Positions 52,536 to 62,014 of a DNA stretch of 64,000 bases are shown here, piece after piece. A program made the position numbers and the translations under genes. Each line of letters starts with the position of its first letter. Position 1 is the first letter of the stretch. Source of the DNA: Azospirillum sp. B510 (GTDB lineage: Bacteria; Pseudomonadota; Alphaproteobacteria; Azospirillales; Azospirillaceae); assembly GCF_000010725.1 (NCBI RefSeq), contig NC_013854.1, forward strand, positions 2,695,001-2,759,000, in the 5' to 3' direction. The notes beneath the pieces are model-generated. The model was given only the letters and a program-made list of their open reading frames with translations, searched no databases and was not told the origin of the DNA.

Positions 52536-54776
52536 TCACCCCGCCGGATGCGAAACCGCCGCCGGCTCCAGATATTTCCGGGCGGAGGCGGGAACGCCGC
52601 CGGGAAGATAGCCGGCGGCGATGTCGGCGAGCGGCACCGGACGGCCCAGCAGATAGCCCTGCATCAGGTCGCAGCCCCTGGATCGCAGGAAGCGGAACTG
52701 CTCCTCCGTCTCCACCCCCTCGGCGATGGTTTCCAGGCCGAGGCCGTGGGCCATGGCGATGATGGCCTCGACCAGCCGGGCCGCCGCGGCGCCGCCGCAC
52801 ATCTCCGAGACGAAGCAGCGGTCGATCTTCAGCATGTCGAAGGGATAGCGTTGCAGATAGCTCAGCGACGAGTAGCCGGTGCCGAAATCATCGATCGACA
52901 GGCGGATGCCGTGGTCGCACAGCCGGTGCAGGGCCTCGGCCACCTCCGGCGCCTCGCCCATCAGGACTCCCTCGGTGATCTCCAGCTCCAGCCGGCTTGG
53001 CGGCAGGCCATGGCGGGACAACGCCCCGACCACATGGGCGACGAAGGACGGGTCGCGCAGCTGGCGGGGAGAGACGTTGACGGCGACCCGCGGCGCCGAC
53101 GGCCCGATGCCGAACAGCCCCACCGTTTCATGGATCGCCGTTTCGATCACCCAGGCGCCGATCTCGCCGATCAGCCCGACCTCCTCCGCCACCCCGATGA
53201 AGTCCCCCGGCGCGGTCAGCGAGCCGTCGGGCTGGCGCCAGCGCAGCAGGGCCTCCAGGGCGATCAGCCGGTGGCCCTCCCCGCCGGCCGGTCCCCCGGC
53301 CCGGAGAATCGGTTGGTAATGCAGAACGAACTCCGACCGCTGGATCGCCAGCCGCAAGCGGCCCTCCAGGGCGATGCGCCGCTGCGCCCGCTCATTGATC
53401 TCCGCCGTGAAGAACTCGTAACGGTTCCGGCCGCGCTCCTTCGCCCGGTACAGCGCGAGGTCGGCGCTGCGCATCAGGTCGGGCCCGTCGGCGCCGTCGG
53501 TCGGGAACAGCGCGATGCCGATGCTCGCCGTCACGAAATGATCCTGCCCACCGATGCGGAAGGGCGGCACGAAGGCGTCCAGCACCCGTTCCGCCACGCC
53601 GCGGGCGGCGTCGGTCCCGGCGATGCAGGGCAGGACCACCAGGAACTCGTCCCCGCCCATGCGGGCCAGCGTGTCGCCCTGGCGGATGATGGTCGACAGC
53701 CGGCCGGCCGCCGCCTTCAGCAGCCGGTCTCCCGCCTCATGGCCGAGCGTGTCGTTGACATTCTTGAAATTGTCGAGGTCGATGAACAGCAGCGCCGACG
53801 TCAGCTGGCCGCGCCGGGAATTCACGATGGCCTGTTCCAGCCGGTCGCGGGTCAGCAGGCGGTTGGCCAGTCCGGTGAGCTCGTCGAAATGCGCCTGCCG
53901 ATAAAGTTGCTCCTCATAGCGGCGGCGGAGGGCGATGTCAGTCTCCAGCGCCGCATTGACCCCGGCCAGTTCGCAGTTGGCCGCATAGAGATCGCCCGCC
54001 AGATCATTGAAGGAGTGGATCAGCTGGTCGAGTTCGTCCGGGCCCCCCCGTTTCGGCCGCCCCCATTTGGATCGCTCGATGGACAGCGACAGCGGGGAGG
54101 ACCGGGGATCGTGGCTGCGCAGGGCGGTCGCGATGGCGATCAGATGGCGGGTCACCAGCCGGTGGCAGATGAACAGGATGAAGCCGGACAGCAGGAATGT
54201 CCTGATGCCCTGGCTGATCAGGATCACCTCCGCCGTGGTGAGGAGGCGGCGGTAGACGTCGTTCAGGCTCGCCTGCACGCGCAGCACGCCGAGCGTCACC
54301 GCCTTGCCCTCCATCTCGCGGGTCAGCGGCATCTCGACCTCGATGTCGGCCACCTCCAGCGGCGTGCCGACCGTAAGGGCGAGGCGGCTGTTCGCAAGCT
54401 CCCCGGTCTCCCTCACCTGCGCCATCCTGATGTCCGGCAGACCGACCACACCATTCAGCAGCAGGCGGAGCTGGTCCTGATCCACCACCCACAGGCTGTT
54501 GCTCAGGCTCGGAACCGTGCTGAGGCGGATGTCCTCGAAGCGGTCATGGATGTCGCCCACCTCGCGCCGGAATTCGAGATAGAGCTGCGCCGCGGTCGAC
54601 AGCAGCGTGATGAGGGAACTGAACAGAAGGATCGACAGCAGAAGGCGCATGGCGATGCCTTCGCCGGGCCACAGGGCTCGCAGGCGTCCTTTCCAGGATC
54701 GGGGTTGGGGCTGCGAACAGCCCTTTCCGTCCGGACGGAGCGTCATCGCTCGTTCCGGGCGGCCTGCTTCGGACAT
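52536..54776 (-). CDS. Membrane-bound GGDEF-EAL cyclic-di-GMP enzyme
   Basis: A 746-residue protein that may both make and break cyclic-di-GMP. TM1 is about 44-65 (LLLSILLFSSLITLLSTAAQL), then a periplasmic sensor to about 175, TM2 (about 178-200) and a HAMP-like linker. The GGDEF domain keeps an intact GGDEF active site (about 372-376) and an RQGD inhibitory I-site five residues before it, so cyclase activity with feedback is expected. The EAL domain has EALLRW (about 506), DDFGTGYSSLSYL and EGVETEEQ, the catalytic signatures of an active phosphodiesterase. The start at 54776 has GGAG upstream; Met43 at 54650 is an alternative. It is divergent from a periplasmic binding-protein gene. Confidence 0.95.
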   Translation of the reverse strand: MSEAGRPERAMTLRPDGKGCSQPQPRSWKGRLRALWPGEGIAMRLLLSILLFSSLITLLSTAAQLYLEFRREVGDIHDRFEDIRLSTVPSLSNSLWVVDQDQLRLLLNGVVGLPDIRMAQVRETGELANSRLALTVGTPLEVADIEVEMPLTREMEGKAVTLGVLRVQASLNDVYRRLLTTAEVILISQGIRTFLLSGFILFICHRLVTRHLIAIATALRSHDPRSSPLSLSIERSKWGRPKRGGPDELDQLIHSFNDLAGDLYAANCELAGVNAALETDIALRRRYEEQLYRQAHFDELTGLANRLLTRDRLEQAIVNSRRGQLTSALLFIDLDNFKNVNDTLGHEAGDRLLKAAAGRLSTIIRQGDTLARMGGDEFLVVLPCIAGTDAARGVAERVLDAFVPPFRIGGQDHFVTASIGIALFPTDGADGPDLMRSADLALYRAKERGRNRYEFFTAEINERAQRRIALEGRLRLAIQRSEFVLHYQPILRAGGPAGGEGHRLIALEALLRWRQPDGSLTAPGDFIGVAEEVGLIGEIGAWVIETAIHETVGLFGIGPSAPRVAVNVSPRQLRDPSFVAHVVGALSRHGLPPSRLELEITEGVLMGEAPEVAEALHRLCDHGIRLSIDDFGTGYSSLSYLQRYPFDMLKIDRCFVSEMCGGAAAARLVEAIIAMAHGLGLETIAEGVETEEQFRFLRSRGCDLMQGYLLGRPVPLADIAAGYLPGGVPASARKYLEPAAVSHPAG

Positions 54777-55221
54777 GACATGGCTCCGCTGTGATCACCG
54801 ACAGGAACGGTAGCTGAAGCGCAGGCACGGGAAAAAGTCAGGGACGCTGCTGATCCGTCATCGCCAGCCGGCCCCGCCGGCCCCGCCAAACGCGTTCCTC
54901 GCCGCCCCCGCAGCGAACTCCCGAGTTGTCGCATCGCATCCGCCCCGCGTCACCCAACCCACCGCAACGGCACCGCAATCGGTCCCTGGGAGTATCCCTG
55001 GCCACCCCCTTAAGCTCATCTGAACTTTTATGAACTTATTATGATCGGCTCATGCGACCGGACCAGTTGTTGCAATCGAGAAAAGGCGACGCGAAACTTT
55101 CTCCAGCGCGCCAATGGCCATAGTGCTTCCGGCGCCTCGACAGCTTGAAGGCGGACAATTCGGAAACGCCAGTTTTCGATGCTCATCGTAATCCCGGCCA
55201 TTCTACACTGGAGACGGCGTG
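54777..55221. promoter_or_regulatory. Divergent control region of the GGDEF-EAL and binding-protein genes
   Basis: These 445 bases separate two outward-facing genes and contain no gene. The central part is AT-richer and holds TGAACTT twice, at 55021-55027 and 55031-55037, exactly ten bases (one helical turn) apart. That is a plausible binding site for an activator shared by both genes. No standard promoter was firmly identified. Confidence 0.4.
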
Positions 55222-56307
55222 ATGAAAGCTCTTCCTCGCCTGTTGCTGGCCATCGCGGTCTGTTTCCTTGTCACCGATGGCGCCCAGGCACGCGATCCTT
55301 CCGTCACCTTCATCAATCCGGGAGCCGAGCGCTCGGGCGACGTGTGGGAGCTGATGCCGCGTTTCATGAAGGCGGCGGCGGATCAGCTCGGTCTCCGGCT
55401 CGAGGTCGTCTATGCCAACCGCGACCGGATCCGCATGGTGGAGCTTGCGCACCAGATCGCCGCAAGGCCGGTCCCGCCCGATTACGTGGTGCTGGTCAAT
55501 GAGAAGGAACGCGCGCCCGAGATGATGGAGGCGTTCCGCGGCACGGCCAGCCGGCTGTTCCTGATCCACAACGACCTGAGCGCCGACCAGCGGCGTCTCC
55601 TGGGGAACGAGCGCGGGGCGCTGGCCAACTGGATCGGCACCATCACCGCCGACGACGGCGAGATCATCCGGGCGCTGATGGGCGGCCTCTACCGCAAGAC
55701 CACCGGGGAGCCGCGGATCATCGGGATCGGCGGCGATGTCGCCACCCCGGTCTCCGCCCTGCGCGAGGCGGCCATGCGCGACTTCGTCGCCGGATCCGGG
55801 CGCGGCCGGGTCCTGCAAGTGGTGCCGGGCAATTGGGAACGGGATGACGCCCGCAGGAAGACGGCGAGCCTGCTGGCGCGCTATCCGGATGCCAACATGG
55901 TGTGGGCCGCCAACGACAGCATGGCGCTGGGCGCCTTCGACGCCGTCGCCGACGGCGGGCGCCGGGCCGCGGTGAGGGTCGGCGGCATGGGCGCCTTTCC
56001 CCAGGCGCTGGACAGCGTGGCGACGGGGGGGCTCGCCGTCACCTCCGGCGGCAATCTGCTGACCGGGGCCTGGTGCATGGTGATGATCCGCGACTATGAC
56101 GACGGCGTCGATTTCGCCGCGGCGGGCGGCGCGCGCCAGACCAGGGGGACCATCCTGCTGGCCGAGGACGAACGCTCGGCCACGCTGTTCCGCGGCCTGA
56201 TCGCCGAGCCGTCCCGCATCGACTTCCGCCGCTTCCTGCGCTCGGCCGATCCGCGAAAGGCGGGCTATGATTTCAGCATCGGCACCGTGACCGCGGCGGC
56301 CCGCTGA
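55222..56307 (+). CDS. Periplasmic binding protein, type 1 (sugar/LacI-like fold)
   Basis: A 361-residue exported protein. The signal peptide ends near GAQA-RDP (about residue 24). The mature part matches the type 1 periplasmic binding fold: DPSVTFINPGAERSGDVW at the start, a central VVLVNEKERAPEMMEAF, then IGIGGDVATPVSALREAAMRDFV and MVWAANDSMALGAFDAVADGG. The last block is common to sugar-binding and LacI-type proteins. No ABC permease or ATPase is adjacent. Its only partner is the divergent GGDEF-EAL membrane protein, so it may be a ligand-bearing sensor for that enzyme rather than a transport protein. The ATG at 55222 was preferred to the preceding GTG, with GGAGA upstream. Confidence 0.85.
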   Translation: MKALPRLLLAIAVCFLVTDGAQARDPSVTFINPGAERSGDVWELMPRFMKAAADQLGLRLEVVYANRDRIRMVELAHQIAARPVPPDYVVLVNEKERAPEMMEAFRGTASRLFLIHNDLSADQRRLLGNERGALANWIGTITADDGEIIRALMGGLYRKTTGEPRIIGIGGDVATPVSALREAAMRDFVAGSGRGRVLQVVPGNWERDDARRKTASLLARYPDANMVWAANDSMALGAFDAVADGGRRAAVRVGGMGAFPQALDSVATGGLAVTSGGNLLTGAWCMVMIRDYDDGVDFAAAGGARQTRGTILLAEDERSATLFRGLIAEPSRIDFRRFLRSADPRKAGYDFSIGTVTAAAR

Positions 56308-56325
56308 GGGGCAATCCGTTGAGAC

Positions 56326-56343
56326 GCGGCCGGTTCAGGCCGC
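56326..56343. terminator. Short hairpin between convergent genes
   Basis: A perfect six-base-pair stem GCGGCC/GGCCGC with loop GGTTCA lies between the stop codons of the binding-protein gene and the convergent AEC transporter gene. It is a plausible weak terminator without a U-run. Confidence 0.35.
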
Positions 56344-56347
56344 ACCC

Positions 56348-57295
56348 TCAGCCGCCGGGCGCATAGACCGCCAGCAGCGCCGACAGCGTCACCACGCTGA
56401 GCACCGTCGACACCAGGATGGCGGAGGAGGTGCGCTCGACATAGGTCTGGTACTGGTTCGCCACTACGAAGGTCAGCGCCCCCGTCGGCAGCGCCGCCAG
56501 GATCACCGCGCTGGCGGTCCAGAAGGGATCCATCGGAAACAGCGTCCGCGTCAGCCCCCAGGCCAGCGCCGGATGGACCAGCAGCTTCAGGGCGCTGATC
56601 CACCCGGCCTCCGCCAGCCCGGCGGTCAGCCGTTGCGAGGCCAGGAACAGGCCGATGGCGAACAGCGCGCAGGGGCCGGCGGGGGACCCCATCAGCTCGC
56701 AGAAGGTGGCGACCGGCTTCGGCACCGCCACGCCCGGCAGCAGCGCCGACCAGGCGATGCCGGCGGCGGTGGACAGGATCAGCGGATTGCGCGCCAGCGC
56801 CCGGCCGACGTCGCGCAGAGCCTTGCCCAGCCCGTTGCCATGGCTGTTGGCGAATTCCATCCAGATCACGGCGATGCCGACCATGATGGCGCTCATGATG
56901 ACGGTCGCCAGGATGGTGGGGGCGAGATGGTCCGGGCCGAAGGCGGCCAGGAACAGCGGAATGCCCATGTAGCCGGTGTTGGAGAAGGCGGCGTTCAGCC
57001 CCTGCATGCAGTGGATCTGCGTGCGGTCCCGGTGGAGGGCGCGGCCGAGCAGCGCCCCCAGCCCATAGACCAGCAGCATCGACCCCAGAAAGGCGCCGAT
57101 GAAGGGACCGTTGAAGATCTCGGGAATCGAGCGCCGCGCCGTGCCGAGGAACAGCACCGGCGGCAGAGCCATCCAATAGACGAACTTGTTCAGCGCCTCC
57201 GACGCGGCGGCGCCGAGCAACTTCGACTTCCCGGACAGGAAGCCGGCCAGGATGATGGCGAATACGGGAAATGCGACATTGAGGACGACGGTCAT
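56348..57295 (-). CDS. AEC-family transporter (auxin efflux carrier type)
   Basis: A 315-residue membrane protein with about ten helices, arranged as the AEC family. The N-terminus VVLNVAFPVFAIILAGFLSGK, the central AFSNTGYMGIPLFLAAFGPD, and the C-terminal AALPTGALTFVVANQYQT are typical of this family. Members export malonate, malate or other carboxylates; despite the name, auxin transport is not implied. A longer open frame upstream (to 57850) is a shadow of the TerB-like gene. The ATG at 57295 is the proper start. It is divergent from the TerB-like gene. Confidence 0.93.
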   Translation of the reverse strand: MTVVLNVAFPVFAIILAGFLSGKSKLLGAAASEALNKFVYWMALPPVLFLGTARRSIPEIFNGPFIGAFLGSMLLVYGLGALLGRALHRDRTQIHCMQGLNAAFSNTGYMGIPLFLAAFGPDHLAPTILATVIMSAIMVGIAVIWMEFANSHGNGLGKALRDVGRALARNPLILSTAAGIAWSALLPGVAVPKPVATFCELMGSPAGPCALFAIGLFLASQRLTAGLAEAGWISALKLLVHPALAWGLTRTLFPMDPFWTASAVILAALPTGALTFVVANQYQTYVERTSSAILVSTVLSVVTLSALLAVYAPGG

Positions 57296-57436
57296 GGCGC
57301 GCAACAATAGGCGACCCCAACCGTCGGCGTCGAGCGGGCGACCCCACCGCGCCGAGCATGGCACCCTTGACGCCGCACGGACGGCGTTCAAGAGTGCCGA
57401 CCCGACATGCGACCACTCCCCGGGGGAGACCGCCCC

Positions 57437-57862
57437 ATGAGAAAGCCGACCGATTCCATGATCGACCACCATAGCGCGCTCATCTACGTCATGGTCCTGG
57501 TGTCCGCCTGCGACGGCGACATGACCGACCCGGAACTCGAGGCGATCGGCGAGAATGTGCGCTACCTGCCGATCTTCAAAGATTACAGCGGCGATCAGGT
57601 GATGGCCGCCACCCGCGAATGCACGGCCATGCTGACCGACAGCGACGGGCTGGACACCGTGCTGACCATCATCGAGCAGGCCCTGCCGTCCAAGCTGCGC
57701 GAGACCGCCTATGCGGTGGCCTGCGACATCGCCGCCGCCGACCCCAAGGCCTCGCAGGAGGAGCTGCGGATGCTGGAGATGCTGCGCCACCGGCTGGGGG
57801 TGGACCGTCTCTGCGCCGCCGCCATCGAACGCGGCGCCCGCGCCCGCCACATGCGCCTGTGA
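57437..57862 (+). CDS. TerB-like tellurite-resistance-domain protein
   Basis: A 141-residue all-helical protein of the TerB/DjlA-like superfamily, with YVMVLVSACDGDMTDPELEAI, a metal-binding-looking acidic helix-loop, and ACDIAAADPKASQEELRML, the second acidic repeat. These proteins are small cytosolic helical bundles whose acidic loops bind metals. The link to tellurite is historical, and the cellular role is unknown. The start ATG at 57437 is preceded by GGGGAGA. It ends 33 bases before the beta-hydroxyacid dehydrogenase start on the same strand, so the two are likely co-transcribed. Confidence 0.88.
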   Translation: MRKPTDSMIDHHSALIYVMVLVSACDGDMTDPELEAIGENVRYLPIFKDYSGDQVMAATRECTAMLTDSDGLDTVLTIIEQALPSKLRETAYAVACDIAAADPKASQEELRMLEMLRHRLGVDRLCAAAIERGARARHMRL

Positions 57863-57894
57863 CCGTTTCCATCCGTATCGTTGAAAGCACCGAC

Positions 57895-58782
57895 ATGAGC
57901 GAAGAGACCATCCGCCCCGACCTCGGCGGCCAGCGCATCGGCTTCATCGGGCTGGGCCTGATGGGCAAGCCGATGGCCCGTGCGCTCGCCCGCGCCGGCG
58001 CCGAACTGGTGGTGACCAGCCGCAGCCCCGGCCCGGTCGCCGAACTGGCGGCGGAGGGCATGATCGCCGCCACCGGCCCGGCCGCCGTCACCGGTCAGGC
58101 CGACATCATCATCCTGATGCTGCCCGACACCGTGACGGTGGAGTCGGTCGCCGACGCCCTGCTGCCGGTCCTGCGCCCCGGCCATCTGGTGATCGACATG
58201 GGCACCACCGCCGTCGCCGCCACCCGCGCGCTGGCCGGGCGGGTTGCCGAAGCCGGCGCCGAATGGCTCGACGCCCCGGTTTCCGGCGGCACCGTCGCGG
58301 CGGAGTCGGCGATCCTGACCATCATGGCCGGCGGCAGCGACGCCGCCTTCGCCCGCGCCCTGCCGCTGTTGCAGGCGATGGGCCGCCGCATCACCCATGT
58401 CGGGGGGAGCGGGTCCGGCCAGATCGCCAAATCGGCCAATCAGGTCATCGTCGCCCTGACCATCGGCGCGGTGGCGGAGGCGCTGGCGCTGGCCAGGGCC
58501 GCCGGCGCCGATCCGGCCAAGGTGCGCGACGCCATCCGCGGCGGCTTCGCCGAATCCCGCATCCTCGACCTGCATGGCGCCCGCATGGTCAGCGGCGATT
58601 TCACCCCCGGCGGCCGCGTCGCCACCCAGGTCAAGGATCTGCGGCAGGCGGAGGAGCTGGCGGAGCAGTCCGGCATCGACCTGCCGACCCTCGGCCTGAC
58701 GCTGGAGCTGTTCGAGATGCTGGTCGAACAGGGCGACGGCGCGCTCGACCATTCCGCCCTCTACCGCCTGTTCGCGCGCTGA
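57895..58782 (+). CDS. 3-hydroxyisobutyrate dehydrogenase-family oxidoreductase
   Basis: A 295-residue beta-hydroxyacid dehydrogenase. The Rossmann motif is IGFIGLGLMGKPMARAL (about 15-31). The substrate motif is WLDAPVSGGTVAAESA, and the catalytic lysine (about 179) lies in GQIAKSANQVIVALTIG. The family reduces or oxidises 3-hydroxyisobutyrate, tartronate semialdehyde, glyoxylate or succinate semialdehyde, and the substrate cannot be fixed here. An alternative start is the GTG at 57859, overlapping the TerB-like stop (GTGA). The ATG at 57895 was chosen for its GAAAG upstream and the Rossmann start. Confidence 0.92.
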   Translation: MSEETIRPDLGGQRIGFIGLGLMGKPMARALARAGAELVVTSRSPGPVAELAAEGMIAATGPAAVTGQADIIILMLPDTVTVESVADALLPVLRPGHLVIDMGTTAVAATRALAGRVAEAGAEWLDAPVSGGTVAAESAILTIMAGGSDAAFARALPLLQAMGRRITHVGGSGSGQIAKSANQVIVALTIGAVAEALALARAAGADPAKVRDAIRGGFAESRILDLHGARMVSGDFTPGGRVATQVKDLRQAEELAEQSGIDLPTLGLTLELFEMLVEQGDGALDHSALYRLFAR

Positions 58783-58999
58783 GGCTGAAGGGCTGGAACC
58801 GCGGGGACGGAGCCGGACGCTCCGTCCCGTCCGTCATCATTTCACCCCGCCGCCATTTCCTCCATTGCGGCGAAGCTCCGCTTTCCGCAAGTTTCTTGTC
58901 AAAACGATTGAGCGCAGGCGCCGCATCGTCCATTCTCCCGGCTTTCCACAGGGTGGCAAGACACTGCCGATCCCTATCGTCTAGACAGGTCAGGCGGCG

Positions 59000-60601
59000 A
59001 TGACGGGCGAACGCATCTATCTCTACGACACCACGCTGCGCGACGGGGCGCAGACGCAGGATGTGGATTTCTCGGTCGCCGACAAGATCGCGATTGCCAG
59101 GGACCTCGACCGGCTGGGCATCGACTACATCGAAGGCGGCTGGCCGGGCGCCAACCCGACCGACGACCGGTTCTTCGCCGAGGCGCCGGAACTGAGCCGC
59201 GCCATCTTCACCGCCTTCGGCATGACCCGCCGTCCCGGCCGCAGCGCCGCCAACGACCCGCAGCTGACGGCGCTGGCGCAGTCGCGCGCCAAGGCGGTGT
59301 GCATGGTCGGCAAGAGCTGGGACTTCCATGTCGACGTCGCGCTGAACATCCCGCGCGCGGAGAATCTCGACCTCATCCGCGACAGCATCGCCGCCCTCCG
59401 CGCCGCCAAGGGCGAGGCGCTGTTCGATGCCGAACATTTCTTCGACGGCTACAAGCGCAACCCGGCCTATGCGGTCTCCTGCATCAAGGCCGCCCAAGAC
59501 GCCGGGGCGCGCTGGATCGTGCTGTGCGACACCAATGGCGGCACCCTGCCGCACGAGATCGACGCCATCGTCCGCGAGGTGGTGGAGACGCACGGCATCC
59601 CCGGCGACCAACTGGGCATCCACTGCCACAACGATACGGAAAACGCCGTCGCCAACTCGCTGGCGGCGGTCAGGGCCGGCGCCCGCATGGTCCAGGGCAC
59701 CATCAACGGGCTGGGCGAGCGTTGCGGCAACGCCAACCTCGTCTCGCTGATCCCGACGCTGATGCTGAAGATGGGCTACGAGACCGGCATCCGCCGCGAG
59801 GATCTGCCGCTCCTGACCCAGTTGAGCCGCGCCTTCGACGACCGGCTGAACCGCGCCCCCAACCGCCATGCGCCCTATGTCGGCGCCAGCGCCTTCGCCC
59901 ACAAGGGCGGGCTGCATGTCTCGGCGGTGGAGAAGGACCCATCCTCCTACGAGCATGTGGCACCCGACGCCATCGGCAACCGCCGCCAGATCGTCATGTC
60001 GGATCAGGCCGGCCGCTCCAACCTCATCGCGCGGCTGCGCGATATCGGGATGGCGGTGGACGCCAAGGACGAGCGGCTGACCGGCCTGCTCGATCTGGTC
60101 AAGCGGCGCGACAGCGACGGCTACGCCTATGACACCGCCGAGGCCAGTTTCGAGCTGCTGGTGCGGCGCGAGCTGGGCGAGGTGCCGCGCTTCTTCGAGC
60201 TGCTGCGGTTCCATGTCACCGACGAGCGCCGCTACAACGCGGTCGGCGAGATGGTGGTGGAGTCGGAGGCGGTGGTGCGCGTGCGCATCGGCGACGAGCT
60301 GCGGATGGAGGTGGCCGACGGCAACGGCCCGGTGCATGCGCTGGACGTCGCCATGCGCAAGGCGCTGGAGCCGGCCTATCCGGCGCTCGCCAAGGTCAGC
60401 CTGTCCGACTACCGCGTCCGCATCCTGGCCGCCAAGGACGGCACCGGCGCCATGCCGCGCGTGCTGATCCGCAGCGCCCGCACCGACGGCACCGAATGGT
60501 CAACGCTGGGCGTCTCCACCAACATCATCGAAGCCTCGATGGAAGCGCTGGTGGACAGCTACACCTACGCCCTGATGAAGGGCGACGCGACTCCGGTGTG
60601 A
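59000..60601 (+). CDS. cimA: (R)-citramalate synthase
   Basis: CimA condenses pyruvate with acetyl-CoA to citramalate, the threonine-independent entry to isoleucine. The 533-residue protein has the HMG-CoA-lyase-like TIM barrel with YDTTLRDGAQT (9-19), HCHNDTENAVANS and GTINGLGERCGNAN. After a linker with AFAHKGGLHVSAV comes the C-terminal LeuA-type regulatory domain, where isoleucine feedback acts in relatives. The DYIEGGWPGANPTD text near residue 40 and the 530-residue length separate it from 2-isopropylmalate synthase and homocitrate synthase. LeuCD, encoded in part at 22911, would process citramalate next. Start ATG at 59000. Confidence 0.94.
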   Translation: MTGERIYLYDTTLRDGAQTQDVDFSVADKIAIARDLDRLGIDYIEGGWPGANPTDDRFFAEAPELSRAIFTAFGMTRRPGRSAANDPQLTALAQSRAKAVCMVGKSWDFHVDVALNIPRAENLDLIRDSIAALRAAKGEALFDAEHFFDGYKRNPAYAVSCIKAAQDAGARWIVLCDTNGGTLPHEIDAIVREVVETHGIPGDQLGIHCHNDTENAVANSLAAVRAGARMVQGTINGLGERCGNANLVSLIPTLMLKMGYETGIRREDLPLLTQLSRAFDDRLNRAPNRHAPYVGASAFAHKGGLHVSAVEKDPSSYEHVAPDAIGNRRQIVMSDQAGRSNLIARLRDIGMAVDAKDERLTGLLDLVKRRDSDGYAYDTAEASFELLVRRELGEVPRFFELLRFHVTDERRYNAVGEMVVESEAVVRVRIGDELRMEVADGNGPVHALDVAMRKALEPAYPALAKVSLSDYRVRILAAKDGTGAMPRVLIRSARTDGTEWSTLGVSTNIIEASMEALVDSYTYALMKGDATPV

Positions 60602-60761
60602 TCCCCGCCCCCCCTTCGGGGAAAGAGGATCACGCGTCCCCTTCCCAGCGGGGCGGCGATCTGTTAGGGAACGCGGTTTCGGGGCGCTCGCATTCACGCG
60701 GGGACGGCTCCGGTCATCAGCGCCCGTATTGCCGCGGGACCGCTCTCGGAGGATCATCGCC

Positions 60762-61232
60762 ATGCTCTGGCTCGCCGCCTATATCGGCAGCATTCTTGCC
60801 ATCAACTTCGCGTTCAGCCTGTTTCCGCACCTCGATCTCGTCTGGTCCTGCTGGGCCGGGCTGATCTTCATCCTGCGCGACATGGTGCAGGTGCGCTATG
60901 GCCATTGGGCGCTCGCCGCCATGCTGGGCGGCACCGTGCTGTCCTACCTGCTGACCGATCCCTTCGTCGCCACCGCCAGCGTCGCCGCCTTCGCCGTGTC
61001 GGAGTTGATCGACTGGGCGGTCTTCACCATCACCCGCCGCCCGCTGCGCGACCGGCTGTGGATCAGCGCCGCCCTGTCGGTGCCGGTCGACACCGCCATC
61101 TTCTTCGGCATGCTCGATGTCTGGGATCCCAGCGTCTGGGCCGCCAGCTTCGCGTCGAAGCTGCTGGGCGTCTCGGTGGTCTGGCTGCTGATGCGGGCGC
61201 GCGACGGCCGCATGGTCGGCGCGGCGGCGTAA
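60762..61232 (+). CDS. Queuosine-precursor transporter, VUT family
   Basis: A 156-residue integral membrane protein of the VUT/YhhQ group, with about five helices. It includes LAAYIGSILAINFAFSLFPH at the start, RDMVQVRYGHWALAAMLGG, and SVAAFAVSELIDWAVFTITRR, the last containing the Glu/Asp pair typical of these carriers. Family members import preQ0/preQ1 or queuine for tRNA queuosine synthesis. I looked for but could not find a preQ1 riboswitch upstream. The ATG at 60762 has a strong GGAGG site; a longer frame adding 11 residues was rejected. It is 160 bases after cimA. Confidence 0.88.
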   Translation: MLWLAAYIGSILAINFAFSLFPHLDLVWSCWAGLIFILRDMVQVRYGHWALAAMLGGTVLSYLLTDPFVATASVAAFAVSELIDWAVFTITRRPLRDRLWISAALSVPVDTAIFFGMLDVWDPSVWAASFASKLLGVSVVWLLMRARDGRMVGAAA

Positions 61233-61290
61233 ATCCGCGGGCGCCCCTCCCCCGCTCGCGCACAGGCCCGCGGAACGGGGCGCCTTCCGC

Positions 61291-62004
61291 TCAGAAGCCG
61301 CTGACGAACCGGTTGAACAACCGCCCCAGCGGCCCGGTCAGCCGCAGCCCGCCGACGGTGGTGGTGAGGCACAGGCACCCCTCCTCGTCGGCGACGGGCC
61401 GATGGTCCAGCGACGGATCGCCGACGGCGATGTCGCCAGGCTGGAAGGTGCCGAACTCGTCGGTGAAACCGCCCTCCAGCACCACGGTCAGCTCGATCTC
61501 GCCATGGGTGTGGCGCGGCACCCCGGCCCCGCCCTTCATCCGGATCAGCCGCGTCGATCCCCTCGGCCCGGACAGCAGATCCATGCAGCGCATGCCCGGC
61601 TGGAGAAAGCGCCAGCCCTTCCCTCCCAGCCGCCCGTCGCGGTCGAGCCGGCCGCGCAGATAGCCGCGCAGCGGCTCGGGAAAAAGCGAGCGTTCGCTCG
61701 GCGATGCCGCCATGGCCGGGTGGGAGGCCGGGCGGGCGGCGGGACGGACCATGAGACGGCAAGGCGCCGGCCGCTCGTGATCGAGCCGGGCCATCAGCGC
61801 CTCCAGACAGCCGTCGGACAGCGGCTCCGGCTCCAGCTCGTCGAGCAGGGCCCCGCCGATCGCCTCCATCTCCGCCACCGCATGGCGACAGGCGGGGCAG
61901 AAGGCCATATGGGTGGCGACGGCCAGCGCCGCGCCTTCGCACAGGGCGCCGCCGGCGTAATCGATCAGCAGGGTATCACCCGGATGGTGGCTTGGCCGGT
62001 TCAT
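61291..62004 (-). CDS. chrR: ChrR-family zinc anti-sigma factor
   Basis: A 237-residue anti-sigma factor of the ChrR type. The N-terminal zinc anti-sigma domain has the His...HxxxCxxC pattern (His6/7, then His32, Cys36 and Cys39 in THMAFCPACR), which binds zinc and clamps the sigma factor. The C-terminal cupin domain (about 115-225) has HTHGEIELTVVLEGGF. In Rhodobacter-type systems singlet oxygen frees the sigma factor from ChrR. The sigma gene lies directly upstream, its stop 10 bases before this start. The frame could begin at 62025, overlapping the sigma stop. Met at 62004 was preferred because GAGG precedes it and the anti-sigma domain starts there. Confidence 0.95.
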   Translation of the reverse strand: MNRPSHHPGDTLLIDYAGGALCEGAALAVATHMAFCPACRHAVAEMEAIGGALLDELEPEPLSDGCLEALMARLDHERPAPCRLMVRPAARPASHPAMAASPSERSLFPEPLRGYLRGRLDRDGRLGGKGWRFLQPGMRCMDLLSGPRGSTRLIRMKGGAGVPRHTHGEIELTVVLEGGFTDEFGTFQPGDIAVGDPSLDHRPVADEEGCLCLTTTVGGLRLTGPLGRLFNRFVSGF

Positions 62005-62014
62005 CGGAAATGCC

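Noticed and set aside
60602..60761. Possible preQ1 riboswitch before the queuosine-precursor transporter
   Set aside because: No preQ1-I or preQ1-II consensus elements could be found in the 160 bases.
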